The notes: generated by a model from the sequence alone, not told the origin. 64,000 nucleotides of DNA from CAMFLJ01 sp963702555 (GCA_963702555.1 CAVPCW010000008.1:62001-126000), one strand, 5' to 3'. Positions 52,534 to 64,000 are shown, numbered from the stretch's first letter. Made by a program: numbers and translations.

Positions 52534-53613
52534 GTGCAGCTCCAGCGCCTCTGGCTCACCGACTTCCGGTCGTACCCCTCCGCCGAGCTGGCCTTCGCGC
52601 CGGGCCTCACCGCCCTGCTCGGGGCCAACGGCGAGGGGAAGACCAACGTCATGGAGGCCGTGGCCTACCTGGCCACGCTGTCGTCGTTCCGTGGGGCCCC
52701 CAACGACGCCCTGGTGCGCCACGGGTGCCAGATGGCGGTGGTGAGGGCCGAGGGGGAGCGCGAGGGCCGCAGCCTCCTCGTGGAGGCCGAGATCACCACC
52801 AGCGGCCGGGGCCGGGTGCAGGTCAACAAGCAGCGCCTGTCCCGGGCCCGTGACCTGCTCGGTGCCCTGCGGGTGTCGGTCTTCTCACCCGACGACCTCG
52901 AGCTGGTGAAGGGCGGCCCCGCCGAGCGCCGCCGCTACCTCGACGACACCCTGGTCGCCCGCCTGCCCAAGCTCGACCTCGTCCGCAGCGACCTCGACCG
53001 TGTGCTGCGCCAGCGCAACGCACTGCTGAAGCAGTCCGGCGGCCGGCTCACGCCCGAGGTCGACGCCACGCTCGTGGTGTGGGACGCCAAGCTCGTCGAG
53101 GCGGGGGAGGCCCTGGCCGACGCCCGTGCCGCTCTCGTCGACGACCTGGCGCCCGTGCTGGCCGAGGCCTACGACCAGGTGGCGGGCCGGCCGGCGCACG
53201 TGGAGGTCCGCTACGAGGCCCCGTGGCGCGAGCACGGCCTGGCCGCGGCGCTGGAGGCGGCCCGCAAGGACGAGCTGCGCCGTGGGCTCTCGCTGGTCGG
53301 TCCCCACCGCGACGAGCTCGGCATCACCCTCGACGGCATGCCGGCGCGCACCCACGCCTCCCAGGGCGAGCAGCGCTCGGTGGCCCTCGCGCTGCGCCTG
53401 GCCGCCCACCGGGTGGTCACCGAGGCCACCGGCTCGCCGCCGATCCTGCTGCTCGACGACGTGTTCTCCGAGCTCGACCCCGAGCGCAGCGCGGCCCTCC
53501 TGGCCCATCTGCCGCCCGGCCAGACGCTGCTCTCGAGCGCCGCGGGACTGCCCCCGGGGGCCGAGCCCGAGCTGGTGCTGCGGGTCGAGGGCGGCTCGAT
53601 CACCCCGGGCTGA
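52534..53613 (+). CDS. recF: DNA replication and repair protein RecF
   Basis: This 359-residue SMC-like ATPase loads RecA at gaps. Walker A is LLGANGEGKTNVMEAVAYL, the signature is ASQGEQRSVALALRL, and Walker B is ILLLDDVFSELD. The GTG at 52534 is used (VQLQRLWLTDFRSYP). It lies in the standard dnaN-recF-DUF721-gyrB order. Confidence 0.96.
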   Translation: MQLQRLWLTDFRSYPSAELAFAPGLTALLGANGEGKTNVMEAVAYLATLSSFRGAPNDALVRHGCQMAVVRAEGEREGRSLLVEAEITTSGRGRVQVNKQRLSRARDLLGALRVSVFSPDDLELVKGGPAERRRYLDDTLVARLPKLDLVRSDLDRVLRQRNALLKQSGGRLTPEVDATLVVWDAKLVEAGEALADARAALVDDLAPVLAEAYDQVAGRPAHVEVRYEAPWREHGLAAALEAARKDELRRGLSLVGPHRDELGITLDGMPARTHASQGEQRSVALALRLAAHRVVTEATGSPPILLLDDVFSELDPERSAALLAHLPPGQTLLSSAAGLPPGAEPELVLRVEGGSITPG

Positions 53614-53659
53614 CGTCGGCGCCGGGCCCGCTGTCGCAGGGGGTCCGTACACTCGGCCC

Positions 53660-54025
53660 ATGCCGTGGGAGCCGTTGCCGGGAAGCCGAGACCCCGAGCC
53701 GGCGCGCGTCTCCGACAGCCTGAACCGCCTGGTCCGTCATCTCGGTGGGTCGTCGACCGACGTGAACACCTCGCTGGTGCAGCGCTGGCCCGACCTCGTG
53801 GGCCCCAACGTGGGGGCCAACAGCCGCCCGGTGCGGCTCAAGAACGGCACACTCACCGTGGCCGTCGCCGACCCTGCGTGGGCGACCCAGCTGCGGTTCC
53901 TCGAGGCCACGCTGGTCACCCGGCTGCAGGCCGAACTCGGCGCCGACGCCGTCTCCACCATCGAGGTACGGGTGCGTCCCGAAAGCCTCCGAGACCCCTC
54001 CGGGAATGGCCGAGATCAGCGCTGA
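53660..54025 (+). CDS. DUF721 (DciA-like) protein
   Basis: This 121-residue protein has the DUF721 core (WPDLVGPNVGANSRPVRLKN, GTLTVAVADPAWATQLRFLE). DUF721 proteins include DciA, which loads DnaB in bacteria lacking DnaC, so a helicase-loading role is reasonable. It starts at the ATG at 53660, between recF and gyrB as in mycobacteria (Rv0004). Confidence 0.9.
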   Translation: MPWEPLPGSRDPEPARVSDSLNRLVRHLGGSSTDVNTSLVQRWPDLVGPNVGANSRPVRLKNGTLTVAVADPAWATQLRFLEATLVTRLQAELGADAVSTIEVRVRPESLRDPSGNGRDQR

Positions 54026-54032
54026 GCGCTGG

Positions 54033-54038
54033 TAGAAT
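54033..54038 (+). promoter_or_regulatory. -10 element of the gyrB promoter
   Basis: TAGAAT lies 159 bases upstream of the gyrB start; the -35 is poorly defined. It is followed by a stem-loop at 54048-54066. Confidence 0.4.
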
Positions 54039-54047
54039 GCCCCCATC

Positions 54048-54066
54048 GTGATGCACGCCGCATCAC
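54048..54066 (+). promoter_or_regulatory. Stem-loop at the start of the gyrB leader
   Basis: GTGATGC and GCATCAC pair perfectly around ACGCC, just after the predicted transcription start. It may stabilise the mRNA 5' end or be an operator. Confidence 0.4.
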
Positions 54067-54196
54067 GGCCTCCGGTGCCGTCCAAGGCCCGGTGCGCCAC
54101 CGCTCCGGTTCGGAGGCGCGACACCCCGTCCGGGTTGGCGCGTGCGGCGATCGCAGCACCGTCTTCACCCATCCATCGAGAGGGGAACCCCGCGTC

Positions 54197-56136
54197 GTGG
54201 CCCAGACCACAGAAGAGTACGGCGCAAAGGACATCCAGGTCCTGGAAGGCCTCGAGGCCGTCCGCAAGCGACCCGGCATGTACATCGGCTCCACCGGCCC
54301 CGCCGGCCTGCACCACCTCGTCTACGAGGTCGTCGACAACTCCGTCGACGAGGCCATGGCCGGTCACGCCAGCCACATCGAGGTCACCCTGCTGGCCGAC
54401 GGTGGATGCCAGGTCGTCGACGACGGCCGCGGCATCCCCACCGACAAGCACCCCGACCCGAAGATGAAGGGCCTGACCGCGGCCGAGGTCGTGCATGACC
54501 GTGCTGCACGCCGGCGGCAAGTTCGGCGGTGGCGGCTACAAGGTCTCCGGCGGCCTCCACGGCGTCGGCATCTCGGTCGTGAACGCGCTCTCCACGCGCG
54601 TCGAGGTCGAGATCGACCGCGACGGCGACCGGCACTACATGGACTTCGAGAAGGGCGGGAAGCTCAAGACCCGCCTCAACGTCACGGGCAAGTCGCCCCG
54701 CGGGCGCACCGGCACCACCGTCGCGCTTCTGGCCCGATCCCACCATCTTCGAGGACACCAACTTCCGGGCCCAGACCCTGCTCGAGCGCTTCCAGATGAT
54801 GGCGTTCCTCAACAAGGGCCTCGAGATCCGCTTCCAGGACCAGCGCCCCGACGCCATCTCCTCCGAGCCGGTCGTCTACAAGTACGCCGGCGGCATCAAG
54901 GACTTCGTGAAGCACCTCAACGACTCCAAGGAGCCGTTGTTCTCGAAGGTCGGCTACTTCGAGCAGGTCGAGCCCGAGCAGGAGGTCGAGATCGCCTTCC
55001 AGTGGAACACCGGCTTCAACGCCGATGGCCTCCACAGCTTCGCCAACGGCATCGCCACCATCGAGGGCGGCATGCACGTCGAGGGCTTCCGCAAGTCGAT
55101 CACCAACGTGGTCAACAAGTACGCCCGGGCCAAGGGCCTCCTCAAGGAGAAGGAGGAGAACCTCCAGGGCGAGGACATCCGTGAGGGCCTCACCGCCATC
55201 ATCTCGGTGCGCCTCCAGGAGCCCCAGTTCGAGGGCCAGACCAAGGGCAAGCTCGGCAACGTCTCCATGCGCTCCCTGGTCGAGAAGGCCACCAACGAGA
55301 AGCTGGCCGACTGGTTCGAGGAGAACCCCACCGACGCCCGCAAGGTCGTCAACAAGGCCGTCAACGCCTCTCGTGCCCGCCTCGCCGCCCGCAACGCCCG
55401 TGAGGCCACCCGCCGCAAGAGCGCGCTCGAGGGCGCGGGCATGCCCGAGAAGCTCAAGGACTGCTCGAGCCGCAACCCTGACGAGTGCGAGCTGTTCATC
55501 GTCGAGGGCGACTCCGCCGGTGGTTCGGCCGTCGCGGCCCGCGATCCCCGCACCCAGGCGATCCTGCCCATCCGCGGCAAGATCCTCAACGTCGAGCGGG
55601 CCCGCCTCGACAAGATGCTGAAGAACAACGAGGTCCAGGCCCTGATCTCGGCCATCGGTGCCGGCGTCGGCGAGGAGTTCGACGTCTCCAAGATCCGGTA
55701 CAACAAGGTCATCCTGATGGCCGACGCCGACGTCGACGGCTCCCACATCCGCACCCTGCTGCTGACGTTCTTCTTCCGCCAGATGCGCCCGCTCGTCGAG
55801 CAGGAGCACGTGTACATCGCCCAGCCGCCGCTGTACTCCACGGTCGTGGGCAAGGAGAAGACCTACCTCAAGGACGACACCGCCAAGGCGGCGTTCCTCG
55901 AGGAGCATCCGAACCACAAGAAGGAGTTCCAGCGCCTGAAGGGCCTGGGCGAGATGGACTTCGACGAGCTCGGCGAGACCACGATGGACGCCACCAAGCG
56001 CACGCTGCTGCAGGTGTCGGTCGAGCAGGCGGCCATCGCCGACGAGATCTTCTCGGTGCTGATGGGCGACAACGTCGAGTCCCGCAAGCACTTCATCCAG
56101 ACCAACGCCAAGGACGTGCGCTTCCTCGACATCTGA
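54197..56136 (+). CDS. gyrB: DNA gyrase subunit B (two one-base frameshifts)
   Basis: GyrB is the ATPase subunit that drives negative supercoiling. The ATP-site blocks (VVDNSVDEAMAGH, VDDGRGIPTD) are in the first frame. After an extra C near 54494 the frame changes (MTVLHAGGKFGGGGYKVSGG), and after another near 54726 it changes again (MMAFLNKGLEIRFQDQRPDA). The toprim residues are intact (VEGDSAGGSA, MADADVDGSHIRTLLLTF). The corrected length of about 645 is normal. The GTG at 54197 (VAQTTEEYGAKDIQVLEGLE) is used. The gene is essential, so the breaks are likely errors. Confidence 0.95.
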
Positions 56137-56207
56137 GGAACGCGCCGCCTCGCGCTGCGTCTGCACCAACGACCACACGCTTTTGATCTCTTGAGGGGCA
56201 TCACCAC

Positions 56208-58688
<2,481 letters not shown>

Positions 58689-58789
58689 GCACCTCCCCAA
58701 CTCACCTCGCCGCCCCTCGGCGGCCTCCTCGCGGGCCTCGCCCGCCGTCTGATGCACCGGGCTCGGCCCGGACGACGAAGGGAGGCCCC

Positions 58790-59116
58790 GTGGGGGCTCG
58801 AGGTGATGTCGTAGTGGGCGGGCGCGGCGATGCCGGCCAGACCGTTCCGCTGCTGGCCGGGGTGATGGCCCTGGTGGTGAGCGTGGTGATCGGGCTGGTG
58901 GCCCTGGGCAACCTGGTCGGTGCACGCGCCAGGGCCCAGTCGGCCGCCGACGCGGCGGCCCTGGCCGGGGCGGCCCGGGGCCGTCCCGCGGCGGTGGCGA
59001 TGGCGGTCGAGAACCGCGGTGAGCTCGAGTCGTTCGCGGCGCGCGACGGCGAGGTCGAGGTCACCGTCCGGGTCGGCGACGCCCGGGCCACGTCGCGGGC
59101 CCGACGCCAGTGGTGA
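58790..59116 (+). CDS. TadE-like / pilus-assembly-type small membrane protein
   Basis: This 108-residue protein has one N-terminal helix (LLAGVMALVVSVVIGLVALG) followed by ARAQSAADAAALAGAARG, the hallmark of Rv3654c/TadE-like proteins. The GTG at 58790 has an AGGGAGG site. Such genes usually lie in tad pilus clusters, so a lone copy between gyrA and DUF3566 is unusual. Confidence 0.75.
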   Translation: MGARGDVVVGGRGDAGQTVPLLAGVMALVVSVVIGLVALGNLVGARARAQSAADAAALAGAARGRPAAVAMAVENRGELESFAARDGEVEVTVRVGDARATSRARRQW

Positions 59117-59167
59117 CCGGAGCGGAGTGACCCGAGGCGGCCCCACGGGGTGCCTACACTGCCTTCG

Positions 59168-59782
59168 ATGGCGATCGATCCCTCTCCCGGCACCGACGCG
59201 CGCCTCGCGTCCGGGAGCGCCTCCGAGGCCACGATCGCCGCCCCGGTGGTCGGTGCGGGCTCCGCCGATGGGGAGGCCGTCGCCGCCACCGAGACCACCT
59301 CGGAGGTCGCCGCTGCTCCTGTGGCGGCCCCGAGCCGTGCGACCGCGTCGACCACCGCGGCCGAGCCGTCGTCACGTCGTCAGCCCAAGCGCATCAAGGC
59401 CCGGCAGGTTCAGCGGGTCGTCACCCACATCGACCCCTGGTCGATGCTGAAGGTGTCGCTGCTGTTCGCCCTGAGCCTGTGGCTCATCGTCGTGGTCGCC
59501 GGCGTGCTGCTGTGGCGGGTGGCGGTGTCCACGGGCACGATCGGCAACGTCGAGAGCTTCCTGGCCCAGACGCTCGGTGAGGACACCTTCACCATCAACG
59601 GCAGCCAGATCTTCCAGGGCTCGCTCGTCGCCGGCCTGGTCTTCTTCGTCACCGGTGCCGTGTTCGCGGTGGTCACGAGCGTGCTGTTCAACCTCATCGC
59701 GGGGGTCGTCGGCGGGGTGCGCTTCACCCAGATCGAGCTCGAGACGGCCCGCCCCGCCGGGGGCGACGCCGACGCCGGCTGA
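59168..59782 (+). CDS. DUF3566 membrane protein
   Basis: This 204-residue protein has an Ala/Thr-rich disordered N-terminus (about 75 residues), then RQVQRVVTHIDPWSMLKVSL, and two helices (about 102-122 and 158-185). DUF3566 genes sit directly downstream of gyrA across actinobacteria; in mycobacteria the homologue CwsA (Rv0008c region) helps cell-wall synthesis, but orthology is not certain. The ATG at 59168 is used. Confidence 0.88.
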   Translation: MAIDPSPGTDARLASGSASEATIAAPVVGAGSADGEAVAATETTSEVAAAPVAAPSRATASTTAAEPSSRRQPKRIKARQVQRVVTHIDPWSMLKVSLLFALSLWLIVVVAGVLLWRVAVSTGTIGNVESFLAQTLGEDTFTINGSQIFQGSLVAGLVFFVTGAVFAVVTSVLFNLIAGVVGGVRFTQIELETARPAGGDADAG

Positions 59783-59834
59783 GCCCCGGTTTTCCCCCTC
59801 CTCGTCGGCTTGGGTATGGTGTCGAGCCGGCTCC

Positions 59835-59908
<74 letters not shown>

Positions 59909-59910
59909 CG

Positions 59911-60048
59911 ATGAAGATGATCCGACGGGCCCTCGTGGCCATCGGGTTGGCGAGCCTCGTCGCCGCTGCGCTGCGTCTGCGTGGCGCCGGAGGCACGCCG
60001 CCCCAGTCCGGAGGATGGCGCGAGCTCTCCGGCCCCGAGCTGGACTGA
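59911..60048 (+). CDS. 45-residue membrane protein, DLW-39-like
   Basis: This 45-residue open frame (MKMIRRALVAIGLASLVAAA, then GGWRELSGPELD) starts two bases after the tRNA. A short protein with one helix and a WTE/DLW-like tail, the DLW-39 family, lies at this spot in many actinobacteria. The similarity is positional and by layout. No strong ribosome site is present because the tRNA intervenes. Confidence 0.62.
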   Translation: MKMIRRALVAIGLASLVAAALRLRGAGGTPPQSGGWRELSGPELD

Positions 60049-60054
60049 CGCGTC

Positions 60055-61056
60055 ATGACCCGTGTCGGCATCCTCGGCGTCGGCGCGGTAGGGGCGCGCC
60101 TCGCCCGGCAGCTCGTGTCGACCGATGTCGACGAGGTCGTGATCCGCGACGACAGCGTCACCCGGGCCGAACTGGTGGCCACCAGCCTCGGTGAGGCCGC
60201 GACCGTCGACCGGGGCGCCATGACCGATCCTCTCGACGCCGACATCGTCGTGCTCGCCGGCCCCGGCCGGGTGCAGGCCGGCCAGGCCGCGGTGTTCGTG
60301 CGGGCCGGGCAGCACGTGGTGTCGACCAGCGACGACATCGACGACGTGCGGGCCCTGCTCTCACTCGACCACGAGGCCCGCGAGCGGGGGGTGCACCTGG
60401 TGGTGGGCGCCGGCTTCGCCCCCGGCCTCACCTGCGTGCTGGCCGCCCACGGCGCCACCCGCTTCGACCGGGTCGACGAGATCCACGTGGCCAAGTCCGG
60501 CACCGGCGGTCCCGCCTGCGCCCGCCAGCACCACCGGGCCGTCGGCCGCGGCGCCATCGACTGGCGCGAGGGTGGCTGGGAGTCGCGCCCGGGTGGGTCG
60601 GGCCGCGAGCTGTGCTGGTTCCCCGACCCCATCGGCGCCCAGGACTGCTATCGGGCCGCGCTGCCCGACGCCCTGGTGCTCGTGCCGGCGTTCCCGGGCA
60701 TCAAGCGGGTCACCGCCCGGGTGTCGGCCACCCGCCGCGACCGCCTCACCGCCCGGCTCCCGATGCTGTGGCCGACCCACCCCGAGGGCGGGCCCGGCGC
60801 CGTGCGCGTCGAGCTGCGCGGCCTCCGGGGCTCGTCGCGCGACGTCGTGGTCCTCGGGGCGATGGACCGACCGGCCGTGGCCGCAGGTGCGGTGGCCGCG
60901 GTGGCGGTGCAGACGGTCATGAGCGGCGGTCTCCGCCGCCCGGGCGCGGCCGGCCTGGCCGAGCTGGTCGACCCGTTGGCCTTCCTCACCGAGCTGGCCC
61001 AGCGGGGCGTGAAGGCCGCCATCTTCGAGGGCGACCTCAGCTCGACCGCCGGCTGA
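60055..61056 (+). CDS. NAD(P)-binding saccharopine-dehydrogenase-like protein
   Basis: This 333-residue protein has an N-terminal Rossmann fold (VGILGVGAVGARLARQLVST), then ADIVVLAGPG, and a block GAGFAPGLTCVLAAHGA typical of saccharopine-dehydrogenase-like proteins. It starts 7 bases after the small protein. The substrate is not identifiable; a true lysine-pathway role is not implied. Confidence 0.78.
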   Translation: MTRVGILGVGAVGARLARQLVSTDVDEVVIRDDSVTRAELVATSLGEAATVDRGAMTDPLDADIVVLAGPGRVQAGQAAVFVRAGQHVVSTSDDIDDVRALLSLDHEARERGVHLVVGAGFAPGLTCVLAAHGATRFDRVDEIHVAKSGTGGPACARQHHRAVGRGAIDWREGGWESRPGGSGRELCWFPDPIGAQDCYRAALPDALVLVPAFPGIKRVTARVSATRRDRLTARLPMLWPTHPEGGPGAVRVELRGLRGSSRDVVVLGAMDRPAVAAGAVAAVAVQTVMSGGLRRPGAAGLAELVDPLAFLTELAQRGVKAAIFEGDLSSTAG

Positions 61057-61080
61057 TCGGGCACCCGGTCGTCGCGGGGC

Positions 61081-61857
61081 TCAGTCGCCCCCGATGAACC
61101 CGACGGGGATCGCGGTGGCCTGCATGACGCGGCCGTCCTCGGCGCTCTCGGTGACGAGGAGGACGACGCCCCACCCACCGCCCGGGTTCTCCCATCGGAT
61201 CTCGCCCTCGAACGGGCCGAGGTCCCCCGAGCCGCTCCCTGTCACGACGCCCTCGCCGAGGGGATCGGTGGCACCCCGGGCGAGGACCGAGACCAGCACG
61301 GTGCCCTCGAAGGCCCGCGCCCTGCCCGACAGTTGGAGCGGATCGTCGATGGCGGTGCCGCGCACGGGGGTCTCGAGCACGATGTCGTCCGTGGCGGCGC
61401 CGAGCACCCACCAGGACCCGTCGCCCGATCGCCAGACCTGAACCACGGTCGTCGGACCGGTCGCTCCGGCGCGAACCGTGATCTCCCCTGACCCGGCTCC
61501 GGCGCTCACGTCGTCGCCGTAGACGGGGTCGGTGAAGCCGGCGAGCTCCTCGGCGAAGCCGCGGACGGCCTCGAGGGCGTCGCGATAGCGCAGCTCCCCG
61601 GCGGGTGAGGGCCACACGACCTCGACGGCCTCGGCGGGGGAGAGGGTCACCGGCGGGGCGGCGGTGCTCGGTGCCGTCGCCGTGGTGCCGGTCGACCCCG
61701 TGATCGCGGTCGTCGCAGTGGTGCCGGGGCCATCGGCCGGGGCTCCTCCGTCGTCTCGGATCACGAGGAACAGCACGACGGCGGCGACCACCACCACGAC
61801 GCCCACGACGGCGATGATCACCCAGCGTCGTCGGCCGGTGTCCTCGGTGCCTGTCAC
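61081..61857 (-). CDS. Membrane-anchored Gmad2-domain protein
   Basis: This 258-residue protein has an N-terminal helix (WVIIAVVGVVVVVAAVVLFL), a Thr-rich linker and, in the C-terminal 100 residues, a Gmad2-like immunoglobulin fold (LETPVRGTAIDDPLQLSGRA, FEGTVLVSVLARG). Gmad2 domains occur in sporulation and cell-envelope proteins. The GTG at 61857 is used. Function unknown. Confidence 0.78.
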   Translation of the reverse strand: MTGTEDTGRRRWVIIAVVGVVVVVAAVVLFLVIRDDGGAPADGPGTTATTAITGSTGTTATAPSTAAPPVTLSPAEAVEVVWPSPAGELRYRDALEAVRGFAEELAGFTDPVYGDDVSAGAGSGEITVRAGATGPTTVVQVWRSGDGSWWVLGAATDDIVLETPVRGTAIDDPLQLSGRARAFEGTVLVSVLARGATDPLGEGVVTGSGSGDLGPFEGEIRWENPGGGWGVVLLVTESAEDGRVMQATAIPVGFIGGD

Positions 61858-61966
61858 ACCGTCAGTGTCCGCCCGGCGAGCGGACTGCCTCAGGGCCGAA
61901 GTTCCTCTCTCGGCCGTTCCGGTCGCGCCCTCGGGCGCTGCTCCCTCGGCCCGGCGGCCAGCCGGG

Positions 61967-62749
61967 CTACTCCTGGCTGGTGCCCGGCTCCGCGTCGTCG
62001 GTGGCCGTGGCCGGTCCGTCGGTCGACGGCTCGTCGGTGGGGGCCGTCGGGGTCGGGGTGGTGTTCCCGGTGTTGCGGTGGCGGAGATAGAGGATCGCGG
62101 CGCCGCCGACGATCACCACGACGACCACGATGAAGACGATCAGGCCGGCGCTGTTGGTCTCGCTGCCCTCCTGGGTGATCGGGGTCTGCTCGAGCGACAT
62201 GCGGGCGGTGGTGGTGGGCGAGCCGGCCTCGGTGGTGGGGGTCGTGGGCACGGCCGCCGCGGTGGTGGGGGTGGAGGAGTTGGCGGGCACGACGATCGAG
62301 GGCGCCGGGTTGGCGAGGGTCTCCCCGGGGCTGGTGGGGATCTGGATCCAGGCGAGCTCCTCGCCGTCGGGGCAGCCCTGGATGGCGGGCAGGTAGACCG
62401 TCTCGCCGACGGGCTGGGCCAGCACCATCTCGACGACGAAGGTGTCCTGGTCGATGGTCGGGTTCGCCGCGCTCCAGCTGACCTCGGTGGCGGAGACCTG
62501 CGACGACCAGCCGGACTGGTTCTCGGGCTTCACGTCGGTGGCGCCCTGGGGGAGCTGCACGCGCAGGGCGTTGGTCGGATCGGCCCCCTCGGCGCACTCG
62601 GGCTCGGCCGTGAACGTGATGCGGGTGCGCCCGGCGTTGGCGGCCTCGGCCTCCGCCTCGGTGTGGGCCGCGGCGGGCCCGGCGATGGCGACGAGGGTGA
62701 CGGCACCGAGGCCGACGGTGACGGCGAGGCGGCGGGTGAGGCGGTTCAT
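61967..62749 (-). CDS. YcnI-family (DUF1775) copper-associated protein
   Basis: This 260-residue protein has a signal peptide ending AGPAAAH, so the mature protein begins with His, the copper ligand of YcnI. The domain (RITFTAEPECAEGADPTNAL, LRVQLPQGATDVKP, DTFVVEMVLAQPVGETVYLP) is followed by a Thr-rich linker and a C-terminal helix. The ATG at 62749 is used. It lies 28 bases after the CopD-like gene. Confidence 0.88.
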   Translation of the reverse strand: MNRLTRRLAVTVGLGAVTLVAIAGPAAAHTEAEAEAANAGRTRITFTAEPECAEGADPTNALRVQLPQGATDVKPENQSGWSSQVSATEVSWSAANPTIDQDTFVVEMVLAQPVGETVYLPAIQGCPDGEELAWIQIPTSPGETLANPAPSIVVPANSSTPTTAAAVPTTPTTEAGSPTTTARMSLEQTPITQEGSETNSAGLIVFIVVVVVIVGGAAILYLRHRNTGNTTPTPTAPTDEPSTDGPATATDDAEPGTSQE

Positions 62750-62777
62750 GGGTGCTCCTGGGAGGCGGCGGGGATGG

Positions 62778-64000
62778 TCACTTGGAGACGGGGACCTGGA
62801 AGGTGGTCCGCTCCTCGGTGAAGTCGCTGGTGCGCACGGCGAGGGTGATGGTCCAGTCGCCGGCGAGGGAGAGCTCGTCGCCCTCGAGGACGTAGTGGCC
62901 GGTGGAGATCTTCACGACCTGCCGGGTGATGGGGCCGAGGTCCTTGGCGGGGAGGGACAGCTCGATGGTGAGGGTGTTGGCGACGTCGAGGGGCTTGCCG
63001 GCCTCGTCGGCGTACTGCACGTGGATGCTGTTGGTGCCGACCCGGGCCGGGCTGACGACGAGGTTGACCGTGCCGGTGGCGGTGTCGTCGTTGAGGTTGA
63101 CGACCTTGGCCTCGCTCACGACGGCCGTGCGGGCGGGGGTGGTGTTCACGAGCACGGCCGTGAACCCCAGCACGGCGACGAGGGCGAGCGCCTCGTAGCC
63201 GACCATGCGCCGAAGCTCGATCCATCGCCACGACTGCAGCTCGCTCTCGGTCGGCTCGTCGTCGTCGGAGTCGTCGTCCGGATCGGGGCTCTCCGAGCCG
63301 AGGGCGCGATGGTCACCGCCGTCTCGGTCGTCGGAAGGGGGGCGTTCGGTTCCCGGAACGACCGGATCTCCGTCGATCCCGGTGCCGGCCGCGGTGACCT
63401 CGGCCCGTGCGGGGATGGTGATGACGGCTTCGTCGGGCTCGTCGGGGTCGGCCTCGGCGCCGGCGATGATGGCCGGGACCAACCGGTACCGGTTGTAGGC
63501 GGCCATCACGACCACCCCGAGGGTGATCGCCATCTTCACCAGGACCAGGCGGCCGTAGGTGGTGGTGAACAGGGCCTTCACCGAGCCGGTCTCGATCCAG
63601 GTCATCGCCCCGCCGGCGATCACGAGGGCGATCACGCTGACGGCGGCAGCGGTGGAGAACCGGCTGAGGATCTGCGCGGTGGAGCGCACGGGGTGGGGCG
63701 TCCGGCGGAACAGGACCATGGTGAGCCCGACCAGGCCACCGAGCCAGACGGCCGCGGCGGTGACGTGCACGATGTCGCTGGTGAACGCCACCCAGCGGTA
63801 GGGCGCCTCGGTGTTGTGGCCCCAGAGGGCGAACGACACGGTGACGGCGAGGCCGCCGTAGAAGCTCAGCACCTGGGCCGCCAGCAGCGGTTGGTGTCGG
63901 TGGAGAGGTGGACGGCCGCGAGGCCGATGAGCAGCACCGCCGAGGCCCAGCCGAGCCGGTCGGTGAGCACGCTCTGGAGGACCTTGCCGTCGGTGGCGGC
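62778..64000 (-). CDS. CopD-type copper transport protein fused to YtkA/FixH-like domain (5' end cut; probable frameshift)
   Basis: At least four helices are visible, with the CopD pattern (DIVHVTAAAVWLGGLVGLTM, STAAAVSVIALVIAGGAMTW, YGRLVLVKMAITLGVVVMAA). A charged cytoplasmic loop and a last helix follow, then a secreted beta-domain of about 110 residues (VNLVVSPARVGTNSIHVQYA to the stop). The upstream part to base 64000 reads DRLGWASAVLLIGLAAVHLS in another frame; one missing base near 63890 would join them. Together with the YcnI gene it probably handles copper uptake, as in ycnJ-ycnI of Bacillus. Confidence 0.83.
   Translation of the reverse strand, partial: RHRRQGPPERAHRPARLGLGGAAHRPRGRPPLHRHQPLLAAQVLSFYGGLAVTVSFALWGHNTEAPYRWVAFTSDIVHVTAAAVWLGGLVGLTMVLFRRTPHPVRSTAQILSRFSTAAAVSVIALVIAGGAMTWIETGSVKALFTTTYGRLVLVKMAITLGVVVMAAYNRYRLVPAIIAGAEADPDEPDEAVITIPARAEVTAAGTGIDGDPVVPGTERPPSDDRDGGDHRALGSESPDPDDDSDDDEPTESELQSWRWIELRRMVGYEALALVAVLGFTAVLVNTTPARTAVVSEAKVVNLNDDTATGTVNLVVSPARVGTNSIHVQYADEAGKPLDVANTLTIELSLPAKDLGPITRQVVKISTGHYVLEGDELSLAGDWTITLAVRTSDFTEERTTFQVPVSK

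Noticed and set aside
54480..54740. Programmed frameshifting in gyrB
   Set aside because: No slippery sequence or conserved signal, and similar indels affect many unrelated genes.

Overview
The window is GC-rich DNA (roughly 70%) around the chromosomal replication origin of an actinobacterium. The gene order from trxB-trxA through parB-parA-rsmG-jag-yidC-yidD-rnpA-rpmH to dnaA-dnaN-recF-DUF721-gyrB-gyrA-DUF3566-tRNA-Ile is the classical actinobacterial origin neighbourhood. Two PPOX enzymes of a type often F420-dependent, a mycothiol-synthase-like GNAT protein and a DUF222/HNH gene fit the phylum. I favour the class Acidimicrobiia (Iamiaceae-like), but that is inference from gene content.

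Layout. 1-5.4 kb: a truncated ABC exporter, a cold-shock protein, an ECF sigma factor overlapping a PPOX gene, a serine hydrolase and a small membrane protein. 5.4-9.4 kb: an arsenic island (Acr3 pump, ArsI C-As lyase, ArsR, ArsC, aquaporin, ArsR-ArsC fusion). 9.5-15.6 kb: a remarkable reading frame joining lysyl-tRNA synthetase, a metallophosphoesterase and an MprF-type lysyltransferase, translationally coupled to an amino-acid permease. 15.6-22.6 kb: accessory genes, including an SOS-box-controlled DUF222/HNH gene and a glutaminase-STAS-cNMP fusion. 22.7-33.9 kb: rpsF-ssb-rpsR-rplI-dnaB, panB, ponA, DUF5318, a methyltransferase, the CCA-adding enzyme and an HDAC-family deacetylase. 34-43 kb: GNAT, DUF6049, DegV, Ser/Thr kinase, ECF sigma/anti-sigma, trxB and trxA. 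43-51.4 kb: partition genes with two parS sites, ribosome/membrane biogenesis genes, dnaA and oriC. 51.4-60 kb: dnaN to tRNA-Ile. 60-64 kb: a dehydrogenase-like protein and a copper (YcnI/CopD) locus cut by the window edge.

Most genes on either side of oriC (about 51.3 kb) are transcribed away from it, but the block at 34-43 kb runs towards it. The rpsF-dnaB and ponA block lies on the dnaA-upstream arm rather than the gyrA side where Mycobacterium carries it, which suggests a rearrangement across the origin. murJ is absent from its usual place before the sigM-like gene; DegV and an apparently active Ser/Thr kinase with a MurJ/MviN-like extracellular domain sit there.

A caution applies throughout. 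At least nine genes, including the essential gyrB, gyrA, dnaB and parA, contain single-base indels that break and sometimes restore the frame. This is best explained by sequencing or assembly error, so broken genes here should not be read as pseudogenes without checking the reads.
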